Part shown: in pieces, positions 8,843 to 18,015 of the stretch
Position numbering within the stretch: the first letter of the stretch is position 1
Layout: each line of letters opens with the position of its first letter
Assembly: GCA_938009755.1 (NCBI GenBank)
Contig: CALLIL010000001.1
Coordinates: forward strand, 1-36,201
Direction of reading: 5' to 3'
Source: an uncultured Marinomonas sp.
Lineage (GTDB): Bacteria; Pseudomonadota; Gammaproteobacteria; Pseudomonadales; Marinomonadaceae
DNA length: 36,201 nucleotides
Made by a program: the position numbers and the translations under genes
Notes under the pieces: generated by a model
What the model saw: only the letters and a program-made list of their open reading frames with translations
Told to the model about the DNA's origin: nothing
The model's database searches: none

Positions 8843-9655
8843 CTAATTGTGTTCTATTGAATAGCCGAACTGTTCAATGTCAGCTTGTGTGTCTTCACGC
8901 ATTAAAAATGCCATAAAAGCCTCCGCTAATACAGGGTTTTGTGCGTTGGATAAAATGACACCTGCCTGATTAATGTTGTCATGGTAATCATTTGGTATGG
9001 TTTTCCAATAACCTGAGTCTGGCGAGGCGAGTACTTGGGATAAGGCAACAAAACCGACCTTGGCATTTTGAGTATAAGTAAATTGGTAGGCTTGACCAAT
9101 GTTTTCCCCTTGCACTAACTTCTGTTTTACTTCGTCCCAAATGGATAAATGTTGCAAGCTCTCTTCGGCTGCACGACCGTAAGGGGCCAGGCGTGGATTG
9201 GCGATGGCAATACGTTGAGAGTTTAACAGGGTATCTTTGATAGAGGTGTTCGGTAGTGGTTTTCTCGACCACAATGCCAATTTACCTTGTGCGTAGATAG
9301 CTAAACTGTCGGAGACCGCTAAAGAGTTATGAATAAGGGTCAGTGGCTTTTCTAGATCGGCAGAGAGAAAAACATCGTAAGGCGCGTTGTGTTTTATTTG
9401 TGCGAATAACTTTCCTGATGAGCCAAAGGAAAGTTGAATCGCGTGTCCAGTTTCTTGCTCGAAATCTGCAGCAAGATGTTTGATTGGCGTAATAAAGTTG
9501 CTTGCTACTGCGACACGCAGTGTGTCTGCTTGCAAAGGAAGCGAGTAAGCGCTTGCCAGCAGAGCGCTAGCAAGCAAAATAACAGGACGAAAAGCGATCC
9601 TTCGCATAAAGACAGACAATATGGCATATCTTATGCGTTTGATTCGATTTGTCAT
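8843..9655 (-). CDS. modA: periplasmic molybdate-binding protein ModA
   Basis: The substrate-binding protein of the molybdate importer. A signal peptide is clear (FRPVILLASALLASAYSLPL then QADTLRVAVASNF). Family features follow: AVASNFITPIKHLAADFEQE, IQLSFGSSGKLFAQI (the Ser pair that binds the oxyanion) and YDVFLSADLEKP. The frame can begin at a TTG at 9673, but that overlaps the Rieske gene and has no ribosome site. The ATG at 9655 is chosen here, and the ATG at 9607 directly before the hydrophobic signal is also possible. It is transcribed after the Rieske gene and before modB, so transport depends on the whole operon. Confidence 0.93.
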   Translation of the reverse strand: MTNRIKRIRYAILSVFMRRIAFRPVILLASALLASAYSLPLQADTLRVAVASNFITPIKHLAADFEQETGHAIQLSFGSSGKLFAQIKHNAPYDVFLSADLEKPLTLIHNSLAVSDSLAIYAQGKLALWSRKPLPNTSIKDTLLNSQRIAIANPRLAPYGRAAEESLQHLSIWDEVKQKLVQGENIGQAYQFTYTQNAKVGFVALSQVLASPDSGYWKTIPNDYHDNINQAGVILSNAQNPVLAEAFMAFLMREDTQADIEQFGYSIEHN

Positions 9656-9665
9656 GTCGTTGCGG

Positions 9666-9992
9666 TTAAGCAAGTAAGTAGTAATTGCCTTTCTCTATGC
9701 CTATTGTGGCTTTCTTAAGAGCAGCACCTTGGCATGGGCCTGTGATGCAAGAGCCATCTTTTGGTGAAAATAAAGCACCATGATGATGGCATTTTAAGTA
9801 GTCGCCACCATCGTCAAGTGAGTCCTCAGAGGACCAATGAAGACGTTTGTTCTGATGTGGGCAAAGGTTTTGGTAGGCGCGAAGTTTGCCTTCATATTTG
9901 GTAATGAGAAGGTCGTATTCTGCCACTTTTATATTCAACGCTTTACCTTCTTGGAGGTTTTGCGCATTAGGAATGAGATGTTTATTGAACAC
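9666..9992 (-). CDS. small Rieske [2Fe-2S] ferredoxin-like protein
   Basis: A 108-residue soluble protein that is essentially one Rieske domain. Both halves of the cluster site are present: CPHQNKRLHW (Cys and His ligands) and CHHHGALF (Cys and His ligands), with SCITGPCQG closing the domain. There is no signal or membrane anchor. Such stand-alone Rieske proteins carry electrons to oxygenases or reductases; the partner here is not visible. The start codon is GTG at 9992 with a weak upstream GCGAGAAC. It leads directly into modA, with stop and start within a few bases, so it is the first gene of the molybdate operon. A link to a molybdoenzyme is inference only. Confidence 0.85.
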   Translation of the reverse strand: MFNKHLIPNAQNLQEGKALNIKVAEYDLLITKYEGKLRAYQNLCPHQNKRLHWSSEDSLDDGGDYLKCHHHGALFSPKDGSCITGPCQGAALKKATIGIEKGNYYLLA

Positions 9993-10066
9993 GTTGTTGT
10001 TCTCGCATTTTTTATAATTAATGTAGTGTGAGCAAGGTAGGCTCTCCTAGATAAAAATACCTTTGC

Positions 10067-10082
10067 ATGCGATGTGTCGCAT
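10067..10082. promoter_or_regulatory. palindrome upstream of the Rieske-mod operon
   Basis: A perfect 6-bp inverted repeat, ATGCGA-TGTG-TCGCAT, lies 75 bases before the Rieske start codon in the 280-base divergent region shared with mrcB. It has the size and symmetry of a dimeric regulator site. It does not match the ModE consensus that I know, so the binding protein is unknown. No other recognisable element was seen between 9993 and 10272. Confidence 0.3.
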
Positions 10083-10272
10083 TTTATATAAGATATCTCT
10101 AACCTACCGTTATTTCCTGCTATATTGTAATAAATAAGGAAGGCATCAATATAATGCATTTTCTGCAGCAAAAATACCCCAATGTGCTATGGAAAATTAA
10201 TGAAGACGTAATAATTTTGTCAGTTCTTTGATCGCCGTTGCTTGCAGGCATTAAGCTCCTTATACTCTCGCC

Positions 10273-12573
10273 ATGACAAAAAAAATGCCCACTAAATCGA
10301 CCCGTAAGTCTCCGACTAAAAAGAAACATACACCCCGTCCATCTTTGTTGAGGCGAAGCATCCGTACACTTTTTAAATGGGGTTGTCTCTTCTCTCTTAT
10401 TGGCAGTATTCCTTTTGCTGCTTGGGTTTGGTGGTTAAACGGCCAAGTGGTTAGCCGCTTTGAAGGGCAAAAATGGCAAGTGCCGTCCGAAGTGTACAGT
10501 GCGCCAGTGATACTGAAAAACGGTGCGCCTTGGAAGAAGCAAGACCTAGAGAACCTACTCGAAGAAACGGGTTATCGTTTTGGTCGTAACAGCCAAAAAG
10601 TAGGTTGGGCGGCGCGCAGTCAAACTAAAGTCAGCGCGCATCTACGTTCTTATGTTGATCACCTCGGATTCCATGAAAGTGAGCGTCGTATCTTTTCTTT
10701 TGATAATGGCCGTTTGGTCATTAAAGCCTTGAATGGCCAAGAGATAGAAGAGGCGAGAATCGAACCGCAGCGGATTGGTTTCTTGTATGGCGGTAATACC
10801 GAAAGTCGCCAAATACTCACTTACGAAGACATTCCAGAGCCTTTGCTTGAGATCCTTATTGCGGTCGAAGACCGAGATTTTTACGAACATTGGGGAATCT
10901 CATTAACTGGTATAGCACGCGCTGTTGTGGTTAATTTGACTCATGGCGCTCGTCGCCAAGGCGGTTCCACGCTGACGCAACAGTTGGTCAAAAATATGTA
11001 TTTGAGTTCTGAGCGAACGTACACACGGAAGCTGACAGAAGTCATTATGAGTTTGTTGCTTGAATACCACTATTCTAAAAACGCCATTATTACGGCTTAC
11101 ATGAACGAAGTGTATTTGGCGCAGCTAGGCAACAGTGCACTGCACGGATTTGCAGCCGCCAGTCAGCATTTCTTTGGCCGCCCGTTAAATGAATTAAACA
11201 TCGACGAATACGCTTTATTGGTCGGTATGGTAAAAGGCCCTTCTTTATACAACCCAGAGCGTTCTCCGAATCGAGCGAAAACCCGCCGTAATACGGTATT
11301 AGGTGTCTTAAGAGATCAAGGCCGTCTGACCGAAAGCGATTACAACAGCTTAGCCAAGCAACCAATACGCCTTGCGAGTAAACAAAAGTCGCGTTCTGTT
11401 TATGGGGATTATCTCGATCTTGTTGCTATGCAGTTGTCTCGAGACTTTGATGAAACCACGCTTGCTACGAAAAATTTGCGTATTTACACCGGTGTGGACA
11501 TTCGAGCACAACGGGCCGCCAGTACAGCGATGCGACGCCAAGTAGCGAACTTAGAAAAAAGCGATCCTAAGCTAAAAGGGTTGCAAGGTGCCATGGTGGT
11601 AACAGATCGACTCAATGGGCAAGTACGAGCGCTGGTCGGCTCCAGCGGAGAGTATTACACCGGCTTTAATCGTGCTTTAGGGGCCGTAAGGCCGATTGGT
11701 TCCTTAGTGAAGCCGCCATTGTATTTATCTGCCTTGGCAACAGGGCGCTATACTTGGTGGTCACAGATCGAAGACAAAGCGTTACGCTTTAACTTTAATG
11801 GTCAAATTTGGGAGCCAGAGAACTACTCTCATCGAGAACATGGCGTTGTGCATTTGTACGAAGCCATGGCGAAGTCTTACAACTTGGCGACTGTCGCCTT
11901 GGCAAATGAAATCGGCTTCAATCGCGTTGGTGACACATTGCGTCAATTAGGTGTGAAACGACCCTTTACCATGTTGCCTTCCATGGCGCTTGGTGCGTTG
12001 GAGTTGTCACCGTTTGAAGTGTCTCGCTTGTATCAGCCGATTGCATCAGAAGGACGAAGTAGTGAGCTTGGAGTGGTGTTGGCGGTGATGGATCAGGACG
12101 ATCAATTAATGAAGCGCTTTGATCAAGGTAACGATACTGCGTACACAGACGCGGTACTGGCTGTGACATTAGATGGTATGAAAAAAACACCTGAAATTGG
12201 TACCGCCCGCGCGGCACAAGCAGTGTTTCCAAATTTAAATTTTGCCGCAAAAACAGGCACAACCAACGAGCAAAAAGACAGTTGGTATGTGGGAATCACA
12301 GGCGATTACTCTTCGACTATTTGGCTTGGGGACGATAACAATGTGCCGTTGAGCATTACGGGCAGCAGTGGCGCTCAAAAAGTGTGGATCGACTTTACTC
12401 AAAATGTGAATCCACGCTCTTTGCCTGAAAGCTTGCCCAATGGTGCAGCGCGTTTCAATGTCTTAGAAGATAAGTTTGAAATCGCCGCGGATCGTTGTCG
12501 CGATAAAGTGTCTCTGGCTTTCCTAAAGGGAACAGAACCTAAAGACAGCACGTCTTGTTATTGGCCTTTTTAA
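10273..12573 (+). CDS. mrcB: penicillin-binding protein 1B, bifunctional glycosyltransferase/transpeptidase
   Basis: Polymerises and cross-links peptidoglycan, anchored in the inner membrane. A basic cytoplasmic tail (1-34) precedes one membrane helix (about 36-57). A UB2H-like region (about 80-170), where LpoB-type activators bind in E. coli PBP1b, follows. The glycosyltransferase has catalytic E199 in EDRDFYEHWGIS and RQGGSTLTQQLVKNMYL. The transpeptidase motifs are S477-xx-K480 (SLVK), S535-YN and K660-TG. Length (766) and UB2H-region placement favour PBP1b over PBP1a. No strong ribosome site precedes the ATG. It stands alone, divergent from the Rieske-mod operon. Confidence 0.95.
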   Translation: MTKKMPTKSTRKSPTKKKHTPRPSLLRRSIRTLFKWGCLFSLIGSIPFAAWVWWLNGQVVSRFEGQKWQVPSEVYSAPVILKNGAPWKKQDLENLLEETGYRFGRNSQKVGWAARSQTKVSAHLRSYVDHLGFHESERRIFSFDNGRLVIKALNGQEIEEARIEPQRIGFLYGGNTESRQILTYEDIPEPLLEILIAVEDRDFYEHWGISLTGIARAVVVNLTHGARRQGGSTLTQQLVKNMYLSSERTYTRKLTEVIMSLLLEYHYSKNAIITAYMNEVYLAQLGNSALHGFAAASQHFFGRPLNELNIDEYALLVGMVKGPSLYNPERSPNRAKTRRNTVLGVLRDQGRLTESDYNSLAKQPIRLASKQKSRSVYGDYLDLVAMQLSRDFDETTLATKNLRIYTGVDIRAQRAASTAMRRQVANLEKSDPKLKGLQGAMVVTDRLNGQVRALVGSSGEYYTGFNRALGAVRPIGSLVKPPLYLSALATGRYTWWSQIEDKALRFNFNGQIWEPENYSHREHGVVHLYEAMAKSYNLATVALANEIGFNRVGDTLRQLGVKRPFTMLPSMALGALELSPFEVSRLYQPIASEGRSSELGVVLAVMDQDDQLMKRFDQGNDTAYTDAVLAVTLDGMKKTPEIGTARAAQAVFPNLNFAAKTGTTNEQKDSWYVGITGDYSSTIWLGDDNNVPLSITGSSGAQKVWIDFTQNVNPRSLPESLPNGAARFNVLEDKFEIAADRCRDKVSLAFLKGTEPKDSTSCYWPF

Positions 12574-12592
12574 AAATAAAGCTTGCCAAGAA

Positions 12593-12619
12593 GGTTATCC
12601 CCGCAACCTGTGGATAACC
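12593..12619. promoter_or_regulatory. inverted DnaA-box-like pair after mrcB
   Basis: A perfect 8-bp inverted repeat, GGTTATCC and GGATAACC, has 11 bases between the arms. The right arm contains TGTGGATAA (12609-12617), the exact complement of the DnaA box TTATCCACA. The left arm contains the near match TTATCCCCG. There is no T-run, so it is a poor terminator. It lies 20 bases after mrcB and about 160 before ribE. A DnaA binding site is possible but unproven. Confidence 0.4.
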
Positions 12620-12776
12620 CTATTGGTGACTTTGTGATAACTTCGTTCAGGCCAGTGTTTATCATACATACCTTAGTGCTGTTCATTTTTTCCACGCCTG
12701 TGCTGAGTGGATAGAAAATTGTCAAACACTGCTATATTATTTGCCCTCATATATTAACAAAAAATAAGGTCTTTCG

Positions 12777-13409
12777 ATGTTTACAGGTATTGTCCAAGGC
12801 ATGGCGTCCGTGCAATCTAGCAACTCTTTGGGACGTAATAAACGACTTGAAATTATCTTTCCTCAAGGTGTGATGTTGGAGCAGCAACTTGGTGCCAGTG
12901 TTGCCATTAATGGTGTTTGCCTGACTGTAGCGAAAATAGAAAAAGACGTGCTGACCTTTGATGTCATCGATACCACATTAGCGTTAACCAACATTGGGTT
13001 ATTAAAAACGGGTGATCCTGTGAATTTTGAGCGGGCGGCCAGAATGGGGGACGAAGTGGGCGGTCATGTTATGTCTGGTCACATCATGACTTCCGTGAGC
13101 GTATCGCAAATCAAAAAGAACCAAGAAACAGTTCACATTCGTTTCACGACAGATCGTCAAGAAGAAGTCGATGCTCGACGTTATTTATTCAATAAAGGTT
13201 ACGTTGGTTTAAATGGCTCTAGTTTAACCATCAGTGACATAGGCGATGACTGGTTGGAAGTATCCTTAATTCCAGAAACTCTAAGACTCACCACCTTTGG
13301 CTTATTAACTGTTGGCGACAAAGTAAATTTAGAAATCGACGCACACACGCAAGCCACCGTTGACACAGTTGAGCGAGTCTTGAAAGAAAAAGGGATCGTT
13401 CTGCCGTAA
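12777..13409 (+). CDS. ribE: riboflavin synthase, alpha chain
   Basis: Catalyses the last step of riboflavin synthesis, dismutating two 6,7-dimethyl-8-ribityllumazine molecules. The two lumazine-binding repeats are visible. The first starts MFTGIVQG and includes VAINGVCLTV. The second, from about residue 97, includes GGHVMSGHIMTS, YVGLNGSSLTI and LIPETLRLTTFG. The ending TQATVDTVERVL is typical of the family. The length of 210 fits E. coli RibC/RibE. AAGG sits 8 bases before the ATG. No FMN riboswitch is present upstream. The gene is monocistronic and ends at a clear terminator, away from the other rib genes. Confidence 0.96.
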   Translation: MFTGIVQGMASVQSSNSLGRNKRLEIIFPQGVMLEQQLGASVAINGVCLTVAKIEKDVLTFDVIDTTLALTNIGLLKTGDPVNFERAARMGDEVGGHVMSGHIMTSVSVSQIKKNQETVHIRFTTDRQEEVDARRYLFNKGYVGLNGSSLTISDIGDDWLEVSLIPETLRLTTFGLLTVGDKVNLEIDAHTQATVDTVERVLKEKGIVLP

Positions 13410-13437
13410 GCTTGGATTTGATATTCGATTTTCCAGG

Positions 13438-13466
13438 AAGCCCCATGAATAATGGGGCTTTTTTGT
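13438..13466 (+). terminator. rho-independent terminator after ribE
   Basis: A 9-bp GC-rich stem, AAGCCCCAT with ATGGGGCTT, has loop GAATA and a following TTTTGTATTT. It lies about 30 bases past the ribE stop and isolates ribE from lepA. Confidence 0.9.
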
Positions 13467-13512
13467 ATTTCCTTAGGAACTTTCTAGTCTATCAACTCCT
13501 TTAAACTCCCTG

Positions 13513-13518
13513 TATAAT
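13513..13518 (+). promoter_or_regulatory. candidate -10 element for lepA
   Basis: A perfect TATAAT lies about 95 bases upstream of the lepA ATG and downstream of the ribE terminator. A -35 box at the right distance is poor (TATCAA), so this is a tentative sigma-70 promoter for the lepA-lepB-rnc-era run. Confidence 0.4.
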
Positions 13519-13613
13519 CCCGAAAATTATTTTCACTGTTTTCTTAGTCTTGTCTAAAAGTCGGTACATTTATGGGTGCATGGCTTCTTGGAACGACACA
13601 TTTAGAGTAAAAA

Positions 13614-15416
13614 ATGTCTAATAATCTCAAGCACATACGAAATTTTTCGATCATCGCGCATATTGACCATGGTAAATCCACTTTAGCTGACCGTTTTATT
13701 CAAACGTGTGAAGGCTTGAGTGAGCGTGAAATGTCTGCCCAAGTTCTGGATTCGATGGACATCGAACGTGAGCGTGGTATTACGATTAAAGCCCAAAGCG
13801 TGACATTGGATTATCATGCGAAAGACGGTGAAACTTATCAGTTAAACTTCATCGATACGCCGGGGCACGTCGATTTTTCTTATGAAGTGTCTCGCTCTTT
13901 GGCGGCTTGTGAAGGTGCTTTGCTGGTGGTTGATGCGGCTCAAGGTGTTGAAGCACAGTCGGTGGCGAACTGTTATACGGCGATCGAGCAAGGTCTTGAG
14001 GTTATGCCGGTATTGAACAAAATCGATTTGCCGCAAGCAGAACCTGAGCGCGTGTGTGAAGAGATTGAAGAAATCATCGGCATCGACGCAATGGGTGCGG
14101 TGACCTGTTCTGCTAAAACGGGCATGGGCGTAGAAGACGTGCTTGAACGCTTAGTGTCAACCATTCCGCCACCTGAAGGCGATGTGGATGCGCCATTACA
14201 AGCGTTGATTATTGATTCTTGGTTCGATAATTACTTGGGTGTTGTGTCGCTTGTTCGTATTAAGCAAGGCACATTGCGCAAGAAAGATAAGATTTTTATT
14301 AAATCGACAAAACAAAATCACCCAGTGGATATGGCGGGTATCTTTACACCAAAACGTAAAGAGACAGGCATATTGAAAGCGGGTGAAGTGGGTTACGTTG
14401 TCGCGGGTATTAAAGACATTCACGGTGCGCCAGTGGGTGATACGATTACGCATGCGACAACGCCTGATGTTGAACAACTTGCCGGCTTCCAAAAGGTCAA
14501 ACCTCAAGTTTACGCGGGTTTATTCCCTGTCAGTTCTGATCAATATGAAGACTTCCGAGTGGCGTTGAGTAAGTTGACCTTGAACGACGCGTCTTTGTTC
14601 TTCGAACCAGAAAGTTCGGATGCATTGGGCTTTGGCTTCCGTTGTGGCTTCTTGGGCATGCTTCACATGGAGATTATTCAAGAACGTCTAGAGCGTGAAT
14701 ACGACTTGGATTTGATCACCACAGCGCCAACGGTTGTGTACGAAATTGAATTGAATACTGGTGAGGTTATTTATGTTGATAGCCCGTCCAAAATGCCAGA
14801 TCCAGGTACGGTTCGTGAAATGCGCGAACCGGTTGTGGAAGCCAATATTTTGGTGCCGCAAGAATACTTGGGTAATGTGATTACGCTTTGTATTGAAAAG
14901 CGTGGTGTACAAAAAGACATGCAATATGTAGGTCGTCAGGTTCAGCTTCGTTATGAATTGCCAATGAACGAAGTGGTTATGGATTTCTTTGATAAGTTGA
15001 AATCTTGTAGCCGTGGTTTTGCGTCTCTGGATTACAGTTTCTCTCACTTTAGTGCGGCGCCATTGGTGCGATTGGATATCTTAATTAACGGCGAACGTGT
15101 TGATGCCTTGGCGCTGATTATGCACAAAGACAACGTACAGTTCCGTGGTCGTGCTTTGTGTGAAAAAATGAAAGATTTGATTCCGCGTCAAATGTTTGAT
15201 GTGGCCATTCAAGGTGCCGTTGGCGCGAAAGTTATCTCTCGTACTACGGTGAAAGCCTTGCGTAAAAACGTCATTGCCAAATGTTATGGCGGTGACGTGA
15301 GCCGTAAGAAAAAGCTGTTGCAGAAGCAGAAAGAAGGTAAGAAGCGTATGAAGCAGGTTGGTAACGTTGAAGTACCACAATCTGCATTCCTTGCAGTGCT
15401 TCAGCTAGACAGTTAA
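13614..15416 (+). CDS. lepA: elongation factor 4 (LepA), ribosomal back-translocase
   Basis: A translational GTPase that acts on stalled or mistranslocated ribosomes. Length is 600, as usual. G1 is AHIDHGKS at 15-22, the switch region has [14 protein letters not shown]3 is [12 protein letters not shown], and G4 is NKIDLP. Domains II and III follow, then the LepA-specific C-terminal domain with [20 protein letters not shown] and a final [10 protein letters not shown]. There is no domain IV as in EF-G. It heads the order lepA-lepB-rnc-era-recO-acpS, common in gammaproteobacteria. Its stop codon is the first triplet of a 16-bp tandem repeat. Confidence 0.97.
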   Translation: MSNNLKHIRNFSIIAHIDHGKSTLADRFIQTCEGLSEREMSAQVLDSMDIERERGITIKAQSVTLDYHAKDGETYQLNFIDTPGHVDFSYEVSRSLAACEGALLVVDAAQGVEAQSVANCYTAIEQGLEVMPVLNKIDLPQAEPERVCEEIEEIIGIDAMGAVTCSAKTGMGVEDVLERLVSTIPPPEGDVDAPLQALIIDSWFDNYLGVVSLVRIKQGTLRKKDKIFIKSTKQNHPVDMAGIFTPKRKETGILKAGEVGYVVAGIKDIHGAPVGDTITHATTPDVEQLAGFQKVKPQVYAGLFPVSSDQYEDFRVALSKLTLNDASLFFEPESSDALGFGFRCGFLGMLHMEIIQERLEREYDLDLITTAPTVVYEIELNTGEVIYVDSPSKMPDPGTVREMREPVVEANILVPQEYLGNVITLCIEKRGVQKDMQYVGRQVQLRYELPMNEVVMDFFDKLKSCSRGFASLDYSFSHFSAAPLVRLDILINGERVDALALIMHKDNVQFRGRALCEKMKDLIPRQMFDVAIQGAVGAKVISRTTVKALRKNVIAKCYGGDVSRKKKLLQKQKEGKKRMKQVGNVEVPQSAFLAVLQLDS

Positions 15417-15445
15417 TACGGCCCTAAAATAATACGGCCTTAAAA
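15414..15445. repeat. 16-bp tandem duplication at the lepA stop codon
   Basis: Positions 15414-15429 and 15430-15445 are two adjacent copies of a 16-base unit starting TAATACGGCC and ending TAAAA, with one mismatch. The first TAA is the lepA stop codon. It looks like slippage in the lepA-lepB spacer, with no coding effect. Confidence 0.8.
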
Positions 15446-15468
15446 AAGTAGCCACGCAGACAATCAAC

Positions 15469-15489
15469 AGGCGCATTACATTCGCGCCT
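15469..15489 (+). other. hairpin in the lepB leader
   Basis: A perfect 6-bp GC-rich stem, AGGCGC with GCGCCT, has a 9-base loop. It ends just before the lepB ribosome site (GGAG at 15494-15497). It has no T-run, so it is not a terminator. It could stabilise the processed lepB message or modulate initiation. Confidence 0.4.
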
Positions 15490-15503
15490 TGATGGAGTAG
15501 AGA

Positions 15504-16328
15504 ATGAGTTTTGATTTCGAGTTAATACTGGCCATTGCGTTTTTAGTGACAGGTATTTTCTGGGTGTACGATCGAGTTGTATTTTTGCCGAAACGCAAAG
15601 AAGCACTAGCCGCGATGTCAGAAGATGCGCGCCAAGCGATCAGCAAAGAAGCGCAACAGCGTTTGGCCAATACGCCACGAGTGGTGTCGGAAGTAAAGTC
15701 GTACTTCATGATTATTGCGATCATTTTTGGTGTGCGCTCTTTCGTTGTTGAGCCGTTTCAAATTCCATCGGGTTCTATGTTGCCAACGCTGCAAATTGGC
15801 GACTTTATTCTAGTAAATAAATTTGAATACGGTATACGTTTACCGGTTTTGAATACTAAAATCATTCCGACAACGGAACCAGAACGTGGTGATGTGGTGG
15901 TCTTTAAATACCCACTAAACCCTAATTTGAACTACATTAAACGTTTAGTTGGCTTACCTGGTGATCATATTATTTACCGTAATAAAGAACTGACGGTAAA
16001 TGGTCAGTCTGTTAGTAAAACCTTGTTGGCGAAGTTGAATGAGTCATTAAACCCAAGCAAAGAGCCTGTTGAGCTTTTTAATGAAAATTTAAACGCCGTA
16101 GAACATGAAGTGTATAACAGTTACCGATTTACGCCTCATGAAGGTGAGTGGACGGTTCCTGAAGGGCATTATTTTGTGATGGGTGACAACCGTGACAACA
16201 GTGCTGACAGTCGCTTCTGGGGCTTTGTACCAGAAGAAAATATGAAAGGTCGTGCATTTTATGTATGGCTGTATTGGAATGAGTTTTTCAGCATTCCAAG
16301 CATCAAAAATAACGGTTTGATTAAGTAA
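15504..16328 (+). CDS. lepB: signal peptidase I
   Basis: Cleaves signal peptides from secreted proteins at the outer face of the inner membrane. There are two N-terminal membrane segments (about 5-22 and 66-80). The catalytic Ser91 is in PSGSMLPTL and the general base Lys146 in [12 protein letters not shown]. The conserved box [12 protein letters not shown] is near residue 225, followed by the C-terminal [10 protein letters not shown]. Length 274 is normal for proteobacteria. GGAGTAGAGA precedes the ATG. It sits between lepA and rnc, its usual place, and is probably co-transcribed with both. Confidence 0.96.
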   Translation: MSFDFELILAIAFLVTGIFWVYDRVVFLPKRKEALAAMSEDARQAISKEAQQRLANTPRVVSEVKSYFMIIAIIFGVRSFVVEPFQIPSGSMLPTLQIGDFILVNKFEYGIRLPVLNTKIIPTTEPERGDVVVFKYPLNPNLNYIKRLVGLPGDHIIYRNKELTVNGQSVSKTLLAKLNESLNPSKEPVELFNENLNAVEHEVYNSYRFTPHEGEWTVPEGHYFVMGDNRDNSADSRFWGFVPEENMKGRAFYVWLYWNEFFSIPSIKNNGLIK

Positions 16329-16344
16329 GTATTTTGGAGAAATT

Positions 16345-17028
16345 TTGAGCTCATCGTATGATAAGTTGAGTCGCCGCATTGGTTATTTTTTTGCGGACCT
16401 TGGGTTGCTTGAACTGGCACTGACACACCGTAGTTTTGGTGGTAAAAACAATGAACGCCTTGAGTTCTTAGGCGACTCTATTCTGAACTATGTGATTGCG
16501 GAAGATCTTTTTCATCGCTTCCCAAAAGCTAAAGAAGGGGAATTGAGTCGCTTAAGAGCTTCATTGGTGAAGGGTGATACCTTAGCAGAATTGGCTCGAG
16601 AATTTCAGCTAGGCGACTTTTTGAAATTGGGCGCTGGTGAACTAAAAAGCGGTGGCTTCCGACGCGATTCCATTCTTGCGGATACGGTGGAAGGTATTAT
16701 CGGTGCGATGTATTTAGACGCTGGTATGGACGTATGTCGCCAACATATTTTGGTTTGGTACAAAGAGCGTTTGAACGCGACGTCTCTAAAAGTGGTTACG
16801 AAAGACGCTAAGACGCGTTTGCAAGAGTATCTGCAGGCACGTAAACATGGCTTACCACAATATGAGGTTGTTAACATTGTGGGTGAGCCACATGACCAAA
16901 CGTTTTATGTGCATTGTCAGATTGATATTTACGATGAGCCTATTGAAGGTCAGGGAAATAGCCGACGAATCGCTGAACAAAATGCCGCTGCTAAAGCCCT
17001 AAAAGGTTTGGAAAAGAAAGATGTCTGA
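16345..17028 (+). CDS. rnc: ribonuclease III
   Basis: A double-strand-specific endoribonuclease that matures rRNA and controls some mRNAs. The signature [12 protein letters not shown] (36-47) supplies the metal-binding Glu40 and Asp44, and [10 protein letters not shown] gives the later acidic pair. The C-terminal dsRNA-binding domain runs from [20 protein letters not shown] to [14 protein letters not shown]. The start is TTG at 16345 with GGAG five bases upstream (16336-16339). The end overlaps the era start by 8 bases, which implies translational coupling. Confidence 0.96.
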   Translation: MSSSYDKLSRRIGYFFADLGLLELALTHRSFGGKNNERLEFLGDSILNYVIAEDLFHRFPKAKEGELSRLRASLVKGDTLAELAREFQLGDFLKLGAGELKSGGFRRDSILADTVEGIIGAMYLDAGMDVCRQHILVWYKERLNATSLKVVTKDAKTRLQEYLQARKHGLPQYEVVNIVGEPHDQTFYVHCQIDIYDEPIEGQGNSRRIAEQNAAAKALKGLEKKDV

Positions 17029-18010
17029 AGACTTTGAAGCAAAAATGGCCGCTATGATGTCGGCTTCTGCAGCCTCTGAAGCACATGAAGAAGGTGCTGA
17101 CCTTGAGCCTGAAGCGGTGGAAGTGACTCACTGTGGATACATTGCCATTGTTGGCCGTCCGAATGTGGGTAAGTCGACTTTGTTGAATCATATTCTAGGG
17201 CAAAAGTTATCTATTACTTCTCGTAAACCTCAGACAACACGCGACCAAATTCTTGGTGTAAAAACCGAAGGCCATGTGCAAGCTATTTACGTAGACACGC
17301 CCGGTTTGCATTTAGGTTCAGATAAAGCCATGAACCGTATTATGAATAAAACCGCGGCGTCTGCCTTGAAAGACGTAGATGTGGTGTTGTTTGTTATTGA
17401 TGCAGACCGTTGGACCGAAGAAGATGAGTCTGTATTGCAAAAAGTCAAACACGCTCGTTGCCCGGTAATTTTGGTGGTGAATAAGGTTGATCAATTGGAT
17501 CAACAGGAAGATTTGCTACCGCGCTTGGCGAACCTGTCTGAGCGTATGGATTTTTCTCAAATTGTTCCTATTTCTGCGTTACGTAATAACAACCTTGATC
17601 GCTTGGAACGTCTAGTGGAAAGTTATATTCCTGAAGGTGCGCAGTTTTATCCAGAAGATCAAATTACCAATCGCAGCTCCCGCTTTTTGGCTGCTGAAAT
17701 TGTGCGTGAGAAAATTACCCGTCAATTGGGTCAAGAAGTGCCTTATGAAGTGGCGGTTCAAATTGAAGAGTTTACTTACGAAGCGTCAGCGATTCATATC
17801 AGTGCTTTGATTCTGGTGGAACGCAATGGACAAAAACGCATTATCATTGGTGAGCGTGGCGATAAGATTAAGCTGATTGGTAAAGAAGCGCGTATCGATA
17901 TGGAAAACCTGTTCCAACACAAGGTTATGTTGAACTTGTGGATCAAGGTGCGCTCAGGTTGGTCTGATGACGAACGTGCATTAGCCAGCTTAGGTTATCA
18001 GGAAGAGTAA
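17021..18010 (+). CDS. era: ribosome assembly GTPase Era with N-terminal extension
   Basis: Binds the 3' end of 16S rRNA during 30S assembly. The GTPase motifs are GRPNVGKS at 45-52, DTPGLH (G3) and NKVD (G4). A C-terminal KH domain contains [20 protein letters not shown]. About 37 residues, rich in Ala, Glu and Met ([20 protein letters not shown]), precede the usual start region HCGYIAIVG, making the protein about 30 longer than E. coli Era. An ATG inside the extension could be the true start, but the overlap with rnc and the lack of a later ribosome site favour 17021. recO follows 5 bases on. Confidence 0.96.
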   Translation: MSEDFEAKMAAMMSASAASEAHEEGADLEPEAVEVTHCGYIAIVGRPNVGKSTLLNHILGQKLSITSRKPQTTRDQILGVKTEGHVQAIYVDTPGLHLGSDKAMNRIMNKTAASALKDVDVVLFVIDADRWTEEDESVLQKVKHARCPVILVVNKVDQLDQQEDLLPRLANLSERMDFSQIVPISALRNNNLDRLERLVESYIPEGAQFYPEDQITNRSSRFLAAEIVREKITRQLGQEVPYEVAVQIEEFTYEASAIHISALILVERNGQKRIIIGERGDKIKLIGKEARIDMENLFQHKVMLNLWIKVRSGWSDDERALASLGYQEE

Positions 18011-18015
18011 CGTTA

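Noticed and set aside
12620-12776. FMN riboswitch before ribE
   Set aside because: No conserved multi-stem leader fits in this short gap, and the sequence lacks the known core motifs.
14688-15047. 119-codon minus-strand frame
   Set aside because: It is a shadow of lepA; several similar frames in this GC-balanced gene were ignored for the same reason.
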